Source: Vibrio comitans (GTDB lineage: Bacteria > Pseudomonadota > Gammaproteobacteria > Enterobacterales > Vibrionaceae). Taken from it: a stretch of 64,000 nucleotides of DNA. Positions 56,337 to 64,000 of the stretch are shown here, piece by piece. A model generated the notes under the pieces. It did no database searches. It saw only the letters and a program-made list of their open reading frames with translations, and was not told the origin of the DNA. The stretch lies in the NCBI GenBank assembly GCA_024346835.1, contig AP024866.1, positions 2,947,659-3,011,658 of the forward strand. The letters are read 5' to 3'. Position 1 is the first letter of the stretch. Every line of letters begins with the position of its first letter. The position numbers were made by a program, and so were the translations under genes.

Positions 56337-56575
56337 GATCTTTATATAGATCTTTTATTAGATCTATTATTAAGCAACAGATCTATTGTGGATAACTGAT
56401 ATTTGATCAACAAGATCAACACCTTTGAGAGGATCACTTGCTGTGATCTCTAGTGGATCTAGCTCTGTATTAGCTGGGATCAAAATGAGCAGTTATTCAC
56501 AGGGGGGTGGATCACTATAAGTTGTTATTGGGATAACTATAGGTTGATCACTGAATACCTATGTAGTTATCCACA
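56337..56575. other. Chromosomal replication origin oriC (chromosome 1 type)
   Basis: The duplex-unwinding part has GATC-headed AT-rich 12-mers starting at 56337, 56349 and 56361, spaced exactly 12 bp apart, with a fourth GATCTATTG at 56380. DnaA boxes: TTATCCACA on the minus strand at 56387-56395, TTATTCACA on plus at 56493-56501 and TTATCCACA on plus at 56567-56575. Twelve GATC sites lie between 56337 and 56549. An imperfect IHF-like ATCAACACCTTT is near 56417. The place between mnmG and mioC is that of E. coli oriC. Confidence 0.96.
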
Positions 56576-56621
56576 GAACTTGAGGTTAATTATCGGTTAT
56601 TTTGTGAGCAAACGAACCAAC

Positions 56622-56655
56622 AAAAAAAAGCCGATGAGCAAAAAAGCGCATCGGC
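56622..56655 (-). terminator. Terminator of mioC facing oriC
   Basis: GCCGATG/CATCGGC stem, followed on the minus strand by T8. It would stop mioC transcription before it enters oriC. Confidence 0.88.
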
Positions 56656-56684
56656 CTAGTGATTGTTAAGCGAGTGGATAGGAC

Positions 56685-57125
56685 TTAAAACAGATGTTTA
56701 TGGTCTTCGAACCACTCTTCAGCCGCCTCTTCTGGCACTGGATGTCGCAGAACGTCAATGGTTAAGCACTCCGATAACGGCGTAGCACCAATATCTTCAA
56801 GTAGTTCCTGACAATGCAATCCCGCACCACAGAAGGTGTCATAGCTAGAGTCACCAATAGCGATAACGGCATAGTTTAGAGCTTGAGTGTTGGGTGGCGT
56901 CTGCTGAAGTTGCTCTATAAATGGTTGAATACTTTCTGGATAATCACCCGCACCATGAGTTGAGGTGACGATTAACCAAGTCCCCTTTGCAGGTATTTCA
57001 TCTAGGTTTGGTTGATTGTGTATCTCGGTATCTTTACCCATATCTTGCAGTAAATCATTAAGATGATCGGCAACGTATTCTGCTCCACCTAAGGTGCTAC
57101 CTGTGATCAAATGAATCATAGACAT
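56685..57125 (-). CDS. mioC: Flavodoxin-like protein MioC
   Basis: FMN-binding protein of 146 residues linked to biotin synthase activity in E. coli. The FMN loop [16 protein letters not shown] and [15 protein letters not shown] are characteristic. Starts at 57125 (MSMIHL) or 57119 (MIHL) are both possible. Transcription heads toward oriC. Confidence 0.95.
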   Translation of the reverse strand: MSMIHLITGSTLGGAEYVADHLNDLLQDMGKDTEIHNQPNLDEIPAKGTWLIVTSTHGAGDYPESIQPFIEQLQQTPPNTQALNYAVIAIGDSSYDTFCGAGLHCQELLEDIGATPLSECLTIDVLRHPVPEEAAEEWFEDHKHLF

Positions 57126-57127
57126 GT

Positions 57128-58489
57128 TTATTTTCCTATACAGAATGATGAGAAGATGCGACCTAGAAGATCGTCAGAACTGAACTCCCCGGTGATCTCG
57201 TTGAGATGCTGTTGAGTGATCCTTAGCTCTTCTGCCAGGATTTCTCCCGCCATATAGCCTTCTAACTGCTGCTGACCAATAGAGAGGTGTTCAGCTGCCT
57301 TATCTAGGGCATCAAGGTGCCTACGACGCGCCATAAAGCCACCCTCGCTGTTGCCTGAGAATCCCATGCACTCTTTTAAATGGTTACGTAGGGCATCGAC
57401 ACCTTGGCCAGTCTTCGCACTTAGACGAATTAGGGTTGGGTCGTTCACATGACAAATACCCAGGGTCTCTTGGGTTTGATCAACCTTGTTGCGGATGACG
57501 GTCATTCCCATGTTGTTCGGTAGTCTATCTACAAACTCGGGCCAAATCTCTTGAGGATTGGTGGCATCAGTAGTGGTGCCATCAACCATGAACAATACGC
57601 GGTCTGCCTGTTGTATCTCTTCCCAAGCACGCTCGATACCTATCTTCTCGACCTCGTCAGACGCCTCACGAAGGCCCGCAGTATCAATGATATGCAGTGG
57701 CATACCGTCAATGTGGATGTGCTCTCTGAGCACGTCACGCGTGGTACCTGCGATATCAGTAACAATGGCTGACTCTTTGCCTGAAAGGGCATTGAGTAAG
57801 CTAGATTTACCTGCATTTGGACGACCGGCAATGACCACTTTCATGCCTTCACGCATGATTGCACCTTGATTGGCTTCTGCGCGCACAGCTTCTAAGTTAT
57901 CGATGATCGTTTGTAAGTCAGTGCTTACTTTACCATCCGCCAGAAAATCGATTTCCTCTTCAGGAAAATCAATCGCTGCTTCTACATAAATGCGAAGATG
58001 AATCAGCGACTCGACTAACGTCGTGATGCGCTTTGAAAACTCACCCTGAAGTGATTGCAGAGCGGATTTGGCCGCTTCTTCTGAGCTGGCATCAATGAGG
58101 TCGGCAATGGCTTCTGCCTGAGTTAGATCCATTTTGTCATTGAGGAATGCACGCTCGGAGAACTCTCCAGGGCGTGCTGGACGAATGCCAGAGATTGAAA
58201 GGATGCGCTTTATCAGCATATCCATTACAACGGGACCACCGTGGCCCTGAAGCTCTAATACATCTTCGCCAGTAAAGGAGTTAGGGTTTGGGAAATACAA
58301 GGCGATGCCTTGGTCTAGCTGAACTCCGGCATCGTCCACAAACGGTAGGTATTCAGCGCGTCTAGGCTGAAGCTCACGCCCCACGACTAATTGTGCGACT
58401 TGGTTAGCTTGTGGGCCTGAAACTCGAATTATGCCTACTCCGCCACGTCCTGGCGCTGTGGCTTGAGCCACAATAGTATCGTTAGTCAT
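57128..58489 (-). CDS. mnmE: tRNA U34 modification GTPase MnmE
   Basis: Partner of MnmG. 453 residues: N-terminal folate-binding domain ([14 protein letters not shown]), helical domain interrupted by a G domain with [29 protein letters not shown] and NKVD, and the C-terminal active-site CIGK. mioC starts 2 bp after its stop. Confidence 0.98.
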   Translation of the reverse strand: MTNDTIVAQATAPGRGGVGIIRVSGPQANQVAQLVVGRELQPRRAEYLPFVDDAGVQLDQGIALYFPNPNSFTGEDVLELQGHGGPVVMDMLIKRILSISGIRPARPGEFSERAFLNDKMDLTQAEAIADLIDASSEEAAKSALQSLQGEFSKRITTLVESLIHLRIYVEAAIDFPEEEIDFLADGKVSTDLQTIIDNLEAVRAEANQGAIMREGMKVVIAGRPNAGKSSLLNALSGKESAIVTDIAGTTRDVLREHIHIDGMPLHIIDTAGLREASDEVEKIGIERAWEEIQQADRVLFMVDGTTTDATNPQEIWPEFVDRLPNNMGMTVIRNKVDQTQETLGICHVNDPTLIRLSAKTGQGVDALRNHLKECMGFSGNSEGGFMARRRHLDALDKAAEHLSIGQQQLEGYMAGEILAEELRITQQHLNEITGEFSSDDLLGRIFSSFCIGK

Positions 58490-58561
58490 GTTCGTCTCAA
58501 TTGGAATAATTAGGTAAATTGTATACTTAAACTACAGTAAGTTGCTCAATTCATAGAAAAT

Positions 58562-58586
58562 AAAAAGGCGACCCTAAGGTCGCCTT
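58562..58586 (-). terminator. Terminator after yidC
   Basis: AAGGCGACC/GGTCGCCTT with CTAA loop; minus-strand T5 follows. Ends the rpmH-rnpA-yidD-yidC unit. Confidence 0.92.
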
Positions 58587-58614
58587 CTCTTATAAACATT
58601 GGCTAACTTAAGCT

Positions 58615-60237
58615 CTATTTAGAGTGTAAGCCTTTTTTCTCTAGACCTTTGTAGATCAACGTTTGCTGAATCAGCGTAACGATGTTCGATACCAACCAGT
58701 AAAGAACTAGACCTGATGGGAACCATAGGAAGAAGAAGGTAAACATAACCGGCATAAAGGTCATGATCTTCTGCTGCATTGGATCCGTTACAGTCGTAGG
58801 ACTCATCTTCTGAATCATAAACATACTAGCACCCATCAATAGAGGAAGGATGTAGTACGGGTCTTGTGCTGAAAGGTCAGTGATCCAACCGAAGAACGGT
58901 GAGTGACGCAGTTCAACAGATTCCATCAATGCCCAGTATAGAGCGATGAAGATAGGCATCTGTAGGATAAGAGGTAGACAGCCACCCAGTGGGTTAACTT
59001 TCTCTTTCTTGTACAGTTCCATCATCTCTTGGCTCATACGCTGACGGTCATCGCCGATACGCTCACGCATTGCTGTCAGTTTTGGTTGCAGCATACGCAT
59101 TTTAGCCATAGAGGTGTACTGAGCTCTCGTTAGTGGGTACATAGCACCACGAACGATGAAGGTTAGTACGATAATCGCTAGACCCCAGTTGATAACAACA
59201 CTTTGGATCATAGACAGTAACCAGTGAAGTGGCTTAGCAATGAACCATAACCAGCCGTAGTCAACTACTAGCTCAAGGTTAGGAGCAACCGCTGCCATAT
59301 CATTTTGAAGTTTAGGACCAACCCATAGAGTTGCCTTCATTTCGCCAGTTTCACCGTTTGCGATTGTCTTGTTAGGAAGACGAACACCGATGTCACCTAG
59401 GTTACCCACTACGCGAGTGTAAAGACTTGCGCCTTGTGCATCACGTGGAACCCAAGCTGAAGCGAAGTAGTGCTCAAGCATTGCAACCCAACCCTCGCCG
59501 TTAGGCAGGTTTTGTTGAAGGTTACGATCTTGCATGTCGCTAAAGCTGTACTTCTTGTAGCGTGTAGACTCAGTAGAGTATGCACCGCCACGGTAAGTAG
59601 GCATTGTTAGGCTACCACCAGCATCTTGCAGGTTTTGACGAAGGTGAGCGTACATACCAACTGTTGCATTCGCACCAGAGTGGTTCGCCACATCGTAAAC
59701 CACATCAATTGCGTAGCTGCCGCGCTTAAGGATGAAGGTTTTGGTGTAATCAATGCCATTCGCAGTGAAAGTCATTGGTACACGTAGCTCATCTTGACCT
59801 TCTGCTAAAGTAAAGCTGTCTGCGCTTACTTTGTAGTTAGGACGAGATGTGCTGCTTAGATCGATACCTTGCGGACCAATCAGGCCACTTTGAGCAATGT
59901 ATTGCTCGTTGCCTTTTTTATCTAGAAGAACGAAGCGCTCTTCAGATTCAAATTCTTCAGCGTATTCATTTAATGAAGCAGACACCACATCACCACCGAC
60001 AGCATCGATAGATAGAGTGAGAACGTCTGTTTTAACGGATACAATACTTGCCGTATGGTTTGCTTCTGGAGCAGGATCCATTTCGTCAGCCATTGAAGGC
60101 GCTGGCAAAGAGCTGCTACTAGATTGTGCCTGGTTAGTCGCAGGGGCTGTTGGGTTTTTGTATTCTTGCCATTGTTGAAATAGCAAAAATGAAACCATAG
60201 CCAATGCGATAAACAGGATATTACGTTGAGAACCCAT
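58615..60237 (-). CDS. yidC: Membrane protein insertase YidC
   Basis: Inserts and folds inner-membrane proteins, including ATP synthase subunits a and c encoded nearby. 540 residues: an N-terminal helix (about 5-22), a large periplasmic domain (about 60-340) and five conserved C-terminal helices beginning near [20 protein letters not shown]. The conserved Arg lies in [15 protein letters not shown]. It is 2 bp after yidD. Confidence 0.98.
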   Translation of the reverse strand: MGSQRNILFIALAMVSFLLFQQWQEYKNPTAPATNQAQSSSSSLPAPSMADEMDPAPEANHTASIVSVKTDVLTLSIDAVGGDVVSASLNEYAEEFESEERFVLLDKKGNEQYIAQSGLIGPQGIDLSSTSRPNYKVSADSFTLAEGQDELRVPMTFTANGIDYTKTFILKRGSYAIDVVYDVANHSGANATVGMYAHLRQNLQDAGGSLTMPTYRGGAYSTESTRYKKYSFSDMQDRNLQQNLPNGEGWVAMLEHYFASAWVPRDAQGASLYTRVVGNLGDIGVRLPNKTIANGETGEMKATLWVGPKLQNDMAAVAPNLELVVDYGWLWFIAKPLHWLLSMIQSVVINWGLAIIVLTFIVRGAMYPLTRAQYTSMAKMRMLQPKLTAMRERIGDDRQRMSQEMMELYKKEKVNPLGGCLPLILQMPIFIALYWALMESVELRHSPFFGWITDLSAQDPYYILPLLMGASMFMIQKMSPTTVTDPMQQKIMTFMPVMFTFFFLWFPSGLVLYWLVSNIVTLIQQTLIYKGLEKKGLHSK

Positions 60238-60239
60238 CG

Positions 60240-60497
60240 TTATTTATCTCTGTTTGTTGTGTTTTTTGGTGGTACAGGGTCGTATCCGCCATCATTCAAA
60301 GGGTGGCATTTTAATAGACGTTTGCCCGATAACCAACACCCTTTTACAAATCCGTGGCTTTTTAATGCCAAGATTGCGTACTCGGAGCAGGTTGGGGTGA
60401 AACGACAGCGTGGTCCGATGAACGGACTAATACCAACTCTATATAGGTAAACTAGACCTATCGCTATCCACGCGAAGGGCGAGAAAGTCTTTGCCAT
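60240..60497 (-). CDS. yidD: Membrane protein insertion efficiency factor YidD
   Basis: 85-residue amphipathic protein that assists YidC. Motifs [20 protein letters not shown] and [14 protein letters not shown], with three conserved cysteines, identify it. Its start overlaps the end of rnpA by 34 bp in another frame, a conserved arrangement. Confidence 0.96.
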   Translation of the reverse strand: MAKTFSPFAWIAIGLVYLYRVGISPFIGPRCRFTPTCSEYAILALKSHGFVKGCWLSGKRLLKCHPLNDGGYDPVPPKNTTNRDK

Positions 60498-60820
60498 AGT
60501 TTATCGAAGAGTTTAAACATATCATCATTGCTTAAATCTTGGGCACTTTTCTTTGCAATAACAACAAAATCTTTGTTAGGAAGTTTGTGCTGATTAAGAC
60601 GGAAGCTTTCTCGTGCGATTCTCTTGAACCTATTACGGCCAGGGGCAGTTTTAATTTGCTTTTTAGGTACTGCTAATCCAAGTCTTGGATGAGTAAGAGA
60701 GTTTTTACGAGCGATAATTGTGAAATGAGGGGAGCCAGCTCTGTGAGCCTTTTCGAAGACATTTTGATAATGCTCGGGAGTTAACAGACGTAACTCCCGA
60801 TTGAACGCGTACTTAGTCAA
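60464..60820 (-). CDS. rnpA: Ribonuclease P protein component
   Basis: Protein partner of the RNase P RNA in tRNA 5' processing, 118 residues. The RNR motif [14 protein letters not shown] is present. The start is a TTG at 60820 (peptide [15 protein letters not shown]); no good ribosome-binding site is seen, suggesting coupling to rpmH, 12 bp upstream. Confidence 0.96.
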   Translation of the reverse strand: MTKYAFNRELRLLTPEHYQNVFEKAHRAGSPHFTIIARKNSLTHPRLGLAVPKKQIKTAPGRNRFKRIARESFRLNQHKLPNKDFVVIAKKSAQDLSNDDMFKLFDKLWQRLSRPSRG

Positions 60821-60832
60821 AATAATCGCGAA

Positions 60833-60970
60833 TTATTTTGAAAGGCGCGCACGGCCTTTAGCACGACGTGCATTAATTACTTTACGACCGTTCTTAGTAG
60901 CCATACGAGCACGGAAACCGTGAGTACGTTTACGCTTTAGAACTGAAGGTTGAAAAGTGCGTTTAGACAT
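60833..60970 (-). CDS. rpmH: Ribosomal protein bL34
   Basis: 45-residue, very basic protein, easily missed by length cut-offs: begins [19 protein letters not shown] and ends [13 protein letters not shown], close to identical to E. coli L34 over the first 44 residues. First gene of the rpmH-rnpA-yidD-yidC unit. Confidence 0.98.
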   Translation of the reverse strand: MSKRTFQPSVLKRKRTHGFRARMATKNGRKVINARRAKGRARLSK

Positions 60971-61082
60971 GGTTATTACCTTTACTGATCAGTAGTTTTT
61001 AGGTTCTTGTTAAACCCGACGTGGGCTGTATTTCTCTCTTATATATAAGAGGGATACCGACGTCTCTCAACAAAGAGGCGGA

Positions 61083-61111
61083 ATTGTAATCACTGTCTTT
61101 AAAATAGTCAA
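61083..61111 (-). promoter_or_regulatory. rpmH promoter
   Basis: Minus-strand TTGACT (61106-61111), 17-bp spacer, TACAAT (61083-61088), 113 bp before the rpmH ATG. A hairpin (CTCTTATATATAAGAG) lies in the leader at about 61034-61049. Confidence 0.85.
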
Positions 61112-61236
61112 TGATTGGTTTAGCTCAAACACAAGTTATCTATTATCTCTGCTTCTTATTGAAACCAGATTAAGATTCTCGTGCCTGAAATTCCGGTCGA
61201 CGGATTATACGTGTAAAAATTTAAATCACAAGGATC

Positions 61237-61974
61237 TTATTGGATCCCAACTTGATTTAAGAACTTTTTCAAGCGAGGATCCTGTGGATTACCAAAGATA
61301 TCCTCAGGTTTTCCTTGCTCTACAATGTTGCCTTCTGCCATGAAGATCACTCGGTCAGCGACTTCACGAGCAAACTGCATTTCGTGAGTGACCACCAGCA
61401 TAGTTTGGTGCTGATTGGCCAATTTTTTCATTAAATTCAACACCTCACCGACCCATTCAGGATCAAGTGCTGAGGTCGGCTCATCGAATAACAACAGCTC
61501 TGGTTCCAATGCCATTGCTCGGCCAATGCCTACACGCTGTTGCTGACCGCCAGATAGAGAGGCTGGGTAGCTATCACCTTTATCTTGTAAGCCGATGTCA
61601 TCCAATATTTGCTGTGCGCGCTGCAATGCCTTGTCTTTTTTCCAACCATGAACGGTAATTAGACCCTCGGCAATGTTCTGACGAGCCGTCATGTGCGAAA
61701 ACAATGCATAGTTTTGGAATACAAAGCCTGTCTTGCGTCTTAGAGCCAGTTCTTCAGCCTTGGTGTACTTTGCACAGTTGACATAGGTATCATCGATGCT
61801 GATCTCGCCTTGCTCTGCTTGCTCAAGGAAGTTAACACAACGCAGTAGGGTAGATTTACCTGTGCCGCTAGAGCCAATAATAACGATGATTTCTCCTTTA
61901 TTGATATCGATGTCGATACCTTTAAGGATCTCACTGTCACCAAAGCGCTTATGAATGTTTTTGAGTTGAATCAT
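61237..61974 (-). CDS. Polar amino acid ABC transporter, ATP-binding subunit
   Basis: 245 residues: Walker [14 protein letters not shown], signature [14 protein letters not shown], Walker [14 protein letters not shown] and the His switch VVTHEMQFA. It most resembles cystine/glutamine-type ATPases (TcyN/GlnQ). Its start overlaps the permease stop by 4 bp. Confidence 0.96.
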   Translation of the reverse strand: MIQLKNIHKRFGDSEILKGIDIDINKGEIIVIIGSSGTGKSTLLRCVNFLEQAEQGEISIDDTYVNCAKYTKAEELALRRKTGFVFQNYALFSHMTARQNIAEGLITVHGWKKDKALQRAQQILDDIGLQDKGDSYPASLSGGQQQRVGIGRAMALEPELLLFDEPTSALDPEWVGEVLNLMKKLANQHQTMLVVTHEMQFAREVADRVIFMAEGNIVEQGKPEDIFGNPQDPRLKKFLNQVGIQ

Positions 61975-62642
61975 CTTTGATACGCCTTATTCAATCTATT
62001 CTCTGCCCAGATTTGTACGCGCGTTAGGATGATAACCACGCCCCAGTAGATAAGAGCTACTGCCAAGAATGCCTCAAAGAATCGGAAGCTGGATGAAGCC
62101 TCCATTTGTGCTTTGGCCATGATTTCAGCCACACCTAACGTAAAGGCTAGAGACGTGGATTTGATCATATCAATGAAATAGTTCATTAAAGAGGGCAGGG
62201 CGACGCGTGTAGCCTGAGGAAGAATGATTCTTTGCATTGCCTGACGTGTGGTCATGCCAATTGAAAGACTTGCTTCCATTTGGCTACGATCAATACCAAT
62301 AATGGCTGCGCGGATACTTTCCGCCATATAAGCAGCAAAGTGCAATGTAAGACCAATAACAGCTGCGCTAAAGGCATCGATACCTACCATTATTGGGAAT
62401 ACTTGTGGCAGCCCGTAATAAAGTAGAAACAACTGCACTAAAAGTGGTGTGCCACGAAAGAAGCTGATGTAGAGCTGGCTAAGCTGATCCAGCACTGGGA
62501 CTTTAAACACCCGAATGTTGGCTAGAATGACGGCCAAAATCAGAGCAAAGATACCGCCCCAAAGTGCCATCTCCATAGTCGTGCCTAGATACTTAAACAG
62601 TATCGGTAGCAGTTCCAGCATGTAGTTGAAATCAAATCCCAT
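61971..62642 (-). CDS. Polar amino acid ABC transporter, permease
   Basis: 223 residues with about five membrane helices; [20 protein letters not shown] and the EAA loop [20 protein letters not shown] are typical of the HisMQ/TcyL group. Same order and position as the transporter beside rpmH in V. cholerae as I recall it. Confidence 0.96.
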   Translation of the reverse strand: MGFDFNYMLELLPILFKYLGTTMEMALWGGIFALILAVILANIRVFKVPVLDQLSQLYISFFRGTPLLVQLFLLYYGLPQVFPIMVGIDAFSAAVIGLTLHFAAYMAESIRAAIIGIDRSQMEASLSIGMTTRQAMQRIILPQATRVALPSLMNYFIDMIKSTSLAFTLGVAEIMAKAQMEASSSFRFFEAFLAVALIYWGVVIILTRVQIWAENRLNKAYQR

Positions 62643-62661
62643 CTTGTTACATCTCTTCGTT

Positions 62662-62700
62662 TAAAAAGCAAAGCCCACTATCTCCGCAGAAATAGTGGGC
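62662..62700 (-). terminator. Intra-operon terminator-like hairpin
   Basis: GCCCACTAT/ATAGTGGGC (62673-62700) followed on the minus strand by TTTGCTTTTT. It sits between the binding-protein and permease genes and would lower permease/ATPase expression relative to the receptor. Confidence 0.8.
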
Positions 62701-62713
62701 TCCAAGCCTTGTT

Positions 62714-62875
62714 ATACCAATCGTAGCAAATAACCGCTCATCCTAGCTTGTTAAAACACTCGATAACGGTGTTAGAATTTTTGATTGTAGAATAACTACT
62801 CATCAAAAAGTTCTGCCTTGTTATCCAGTGTTTTTCCTGCGCTATTTCTGAGCATTTACTTACTGTGATTGGTAT
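62714..62875. repeat. MITE-like imperfect palindrome (about 162 bp)
   Basis: Outer ends ATACCAATC and GATTGGTAT are perfect inverted repeats; the first 27 bp match at about 21 positions. Inner arms also pair around the same axis (near 62794): AAAACACTCGATAAC with GTTATCCAGTGTTTT (one mismatch) and GAATTTTTGAT with ATCAAAAAGTTC. No coding capacity. It resembles short intergenic repeats common in vibrios, but copy number was not checked. Confidence 0.85.
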
Positions 62876-62901
62876 CAGGCTGAGCTAAATATATGGTTAC
62901 A

Positions 62902-63663
62902 CTATTTTTGAGTGATATCAGCACCAAACCATTTATTTGAAATCTCAGCTAGGGTGCCGTCTTCACGCATAGCAGCTAGAGCACCGTTCACTTCTTTTTG
63001 TAGCTTCTGACCATTTTCGTTGTTGACGAATGGCATAGCGTTTTCAATGGTTTCAAATGGTTCGCCCGCTAATTGTAGTGGTAAACCCGTTTTTTTGATC
63101 AGCTCTAGAGCCGATAGGCGATCCATTACAAATGCATCAGCACGGCCTAGCGCTACATCATGTTCAATACCTGTATCGTAGGTCTTGATGTCGATCTTGT
63201 TGTCTTTATCGTGGTTACGCAACAATTGTTCAAAGTTTGAACCTAGGTTAACAGCGACTGTTTTGCCTTCTAGGTCATCAATACCTTGGATCTCATCGTT
63301 GCCCTTACGCACGGTAATTTGTGCACCGTCTACAACATACGCGTCTGAAAATAGGTATTTCGCTTTACGCGCTTCAGTTGCGGTAATTTGGTTTGAAATA
63401 GTATCAATACGACCTGTTTCTAGCATGCCAAATAGACCAGAGAAGTTTGAGGTAACGTATTTCACGTCGTAATCATTGCGACGAGCGATCTCATCCCAAA
63501 TATCAACCTCAAAGCCTTGAAGCTTGTCTTTCTCAACAAACGTAAATGGGAAGTAGCGTCCTGACATGCCCACTTTTACTTCTGTTGTTGCAGCATAAGC
63601 TGCTTGTCCTAAACTCGCAATTAGTGCGGTTGCGCATACCAAGCCTTTTAACCAGTTTTTCAT
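62902..63663 (-). CDS. Polar amino acid ABC transporter, periplasmic binding protein (cystine-type)
   Basis: 253 residues: signal peptide ending near QAAYA (residue 24), then a type 3 solute-binding domain. The C-terminal part (DAFVMDRLSALELIKKTGLP, AAMREDGTLAEISNKWFGAD) closely resembles E. coli TcyJ (FliY), a cystine/diaminopimelate receptor. The ligand is inferred only. First gene of a three-gene transporter, separated from the permease by 259 bp of repeat and hairpin. Confidence 0.94.
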   Translation of the reverse strand: MKNWLKGLVCATALIASLGQAAYAATTEVKVGMSGRYFPFTFVEKDKLQGFEVDIWDEIARRNDYDVKYVTSNFSGLFGMLETGRIDTISNQITATEARKAKYLFSDAYVVDGAQITVRKGNDEIQGIDDLEGKTVAVNLGSNFEQLLRNHDKDNKIDIKTYDTGIEHDVALGRADAFVMDRLSALELIKKTGLPLQLAGEPFETIENAMPFVNNENGQKLQKEVNGALAAMREDGTLAEISNKWFGADITQK

Positions 63664-63792
63664 ACTACTACTCCTTGTGTTTATGCAGCGAAATATTACA
63701 GCTAAGCTCAGCTTAGGCTAATAACGAAAAGTTATTAGTAATAACAGAATGGTTATTAGTGATTTTTGCGGATGAAAAAATGTGAAAAAGGT

Positions 63793-63937
63793 TGGGGATA
63801 ACCTAGTTCTTACCTTGAGGATCATGTCGTTTTGGTATAGCTCTGTGGGTAATCATGTAGATCTTTGCAATATTTTCAGATTAATTGTGAATAACTTCGA
63901 TCTTATGCACTGGATCGTCGATCATTTGCTAGCGATC
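63793..63937. promoter_or_regulatory. DnaA-box and GATC cluster, probable dnaA control region
   Basis: Minus-strand TTATCCCCA (63793-63801), TTACCCACA (63844-63852) and a perfect TTATTCACA (63886-63894) lie with six GATC sites between 63820 and 63937. The 337 bp from 63664 to the window end contain no gene. In V. cholerae the dnaA gene lies next in this order, so an autoregulated dnaA promoter is inferred. Confidence 0.65.
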
Positions 63938-64000
63938 TTGATAATCTGGGGGTAAAATTACTGTCCTTCTATTTTTTTCTATCCGTATTGTGGGGTCGAT

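Noticed and set aside
56530-56540. Additional DnaA box at TTATCCCAA (minus strand)
   Set aside because: It differs from the consensus at two positions in the conserved 3' half, so it was not counted with the good boxes.

Overview
The window looks like chromosome 1 of a Vibrio or close relative, around the replication origin. The evidence is the gene order mnmG-oriC-mioC-mnmE-yidC-yidD-rnpA-rpmH-amino acid ABC transporter, the parAB-rsmG-mnmG and atpIBEFHAGDC blocks, ilvGMEDA next to comM, and yrdA-yrdB-aroE-hemF-tsaC-purEK next to dprA-def-fmt-rsmB-trkAH. This order matches my memory of Vibrio cholerae chromosome 1. No species call is possible from the sequence alone.

Layout, left to right. 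(1) 1-5.5 kb: truncated cyaA, divergent from the haem operon hemC-hemD-hemX-hemY, with a CRP-like site between them. (2) 5.5-12.2 kb: a 7-bp tandem repeat, a 166-bp tandem repeat derived from tRNA-terminator sequence, then a complete leftward rrn operon (16S-tRNA-Ile-tRNA-Ala-23S-5S-tRNA-Asp-tRNA-Trp) with two promoters and boxA sites. (3) 12.2-26 kb: housekeeping genes for shikimate, haem, purine and tRNA t6A synthesis, DNA uptake, N-terminal formylation and deformylation, rRNA methylation and K+ uptake. (4) 26-32.7 kb: a probable unannotated structured RNA, then yihD, ccoG, srkA, dsbA, a yihG-type acyltransferase and comM. (5) 32.7-39.4 kb: the ilvLGMEDA operon with a readable leader peptide, terminator and antiterminator. 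(6) 39.4-43.3 kb: punR/punC-like regulator and transporter, and a divergent binding protein and permease pair with no ATPase. (7) 43.3-56.2 kb: glmU, the nine-gene F1Fo ATP synthase operon, parB, parA, rsmG and mnmG, all leftward. (8) 56.3-56.6 kb: oriC, with three GATC-headed AT-rich 12/13-mers, DnaA boxes and twelve GATC sites. (9) 56.7-64 kb: mioC, mnmE, the yidC-yidD-rnpA-rpmH group, a cystine-type ABC transporter carrying a MITE-like palindrome, and a GATC and DnaA-box-rich region that probably precedes dnaA beyond the right edge.

Most genes left of oriC, including rrn and atp, run leftward and so are co-directional with replication; hemC-Y, def-trkH, yihD-dsbA and ilv are head-on. Nearly everything is core genome, and I see no prophage, CRISPR array, toxin-antitoxin pair, transposase or defence island. 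The least explained elements are non-coding: the RNA candidate at about 26.17-26.44 kb, the repeats at 5.5-6.15 kb and the palindrome at 62.7 kb. A permease that appears to carry a lipoprotein signal (42.5 kb) is also unusual.
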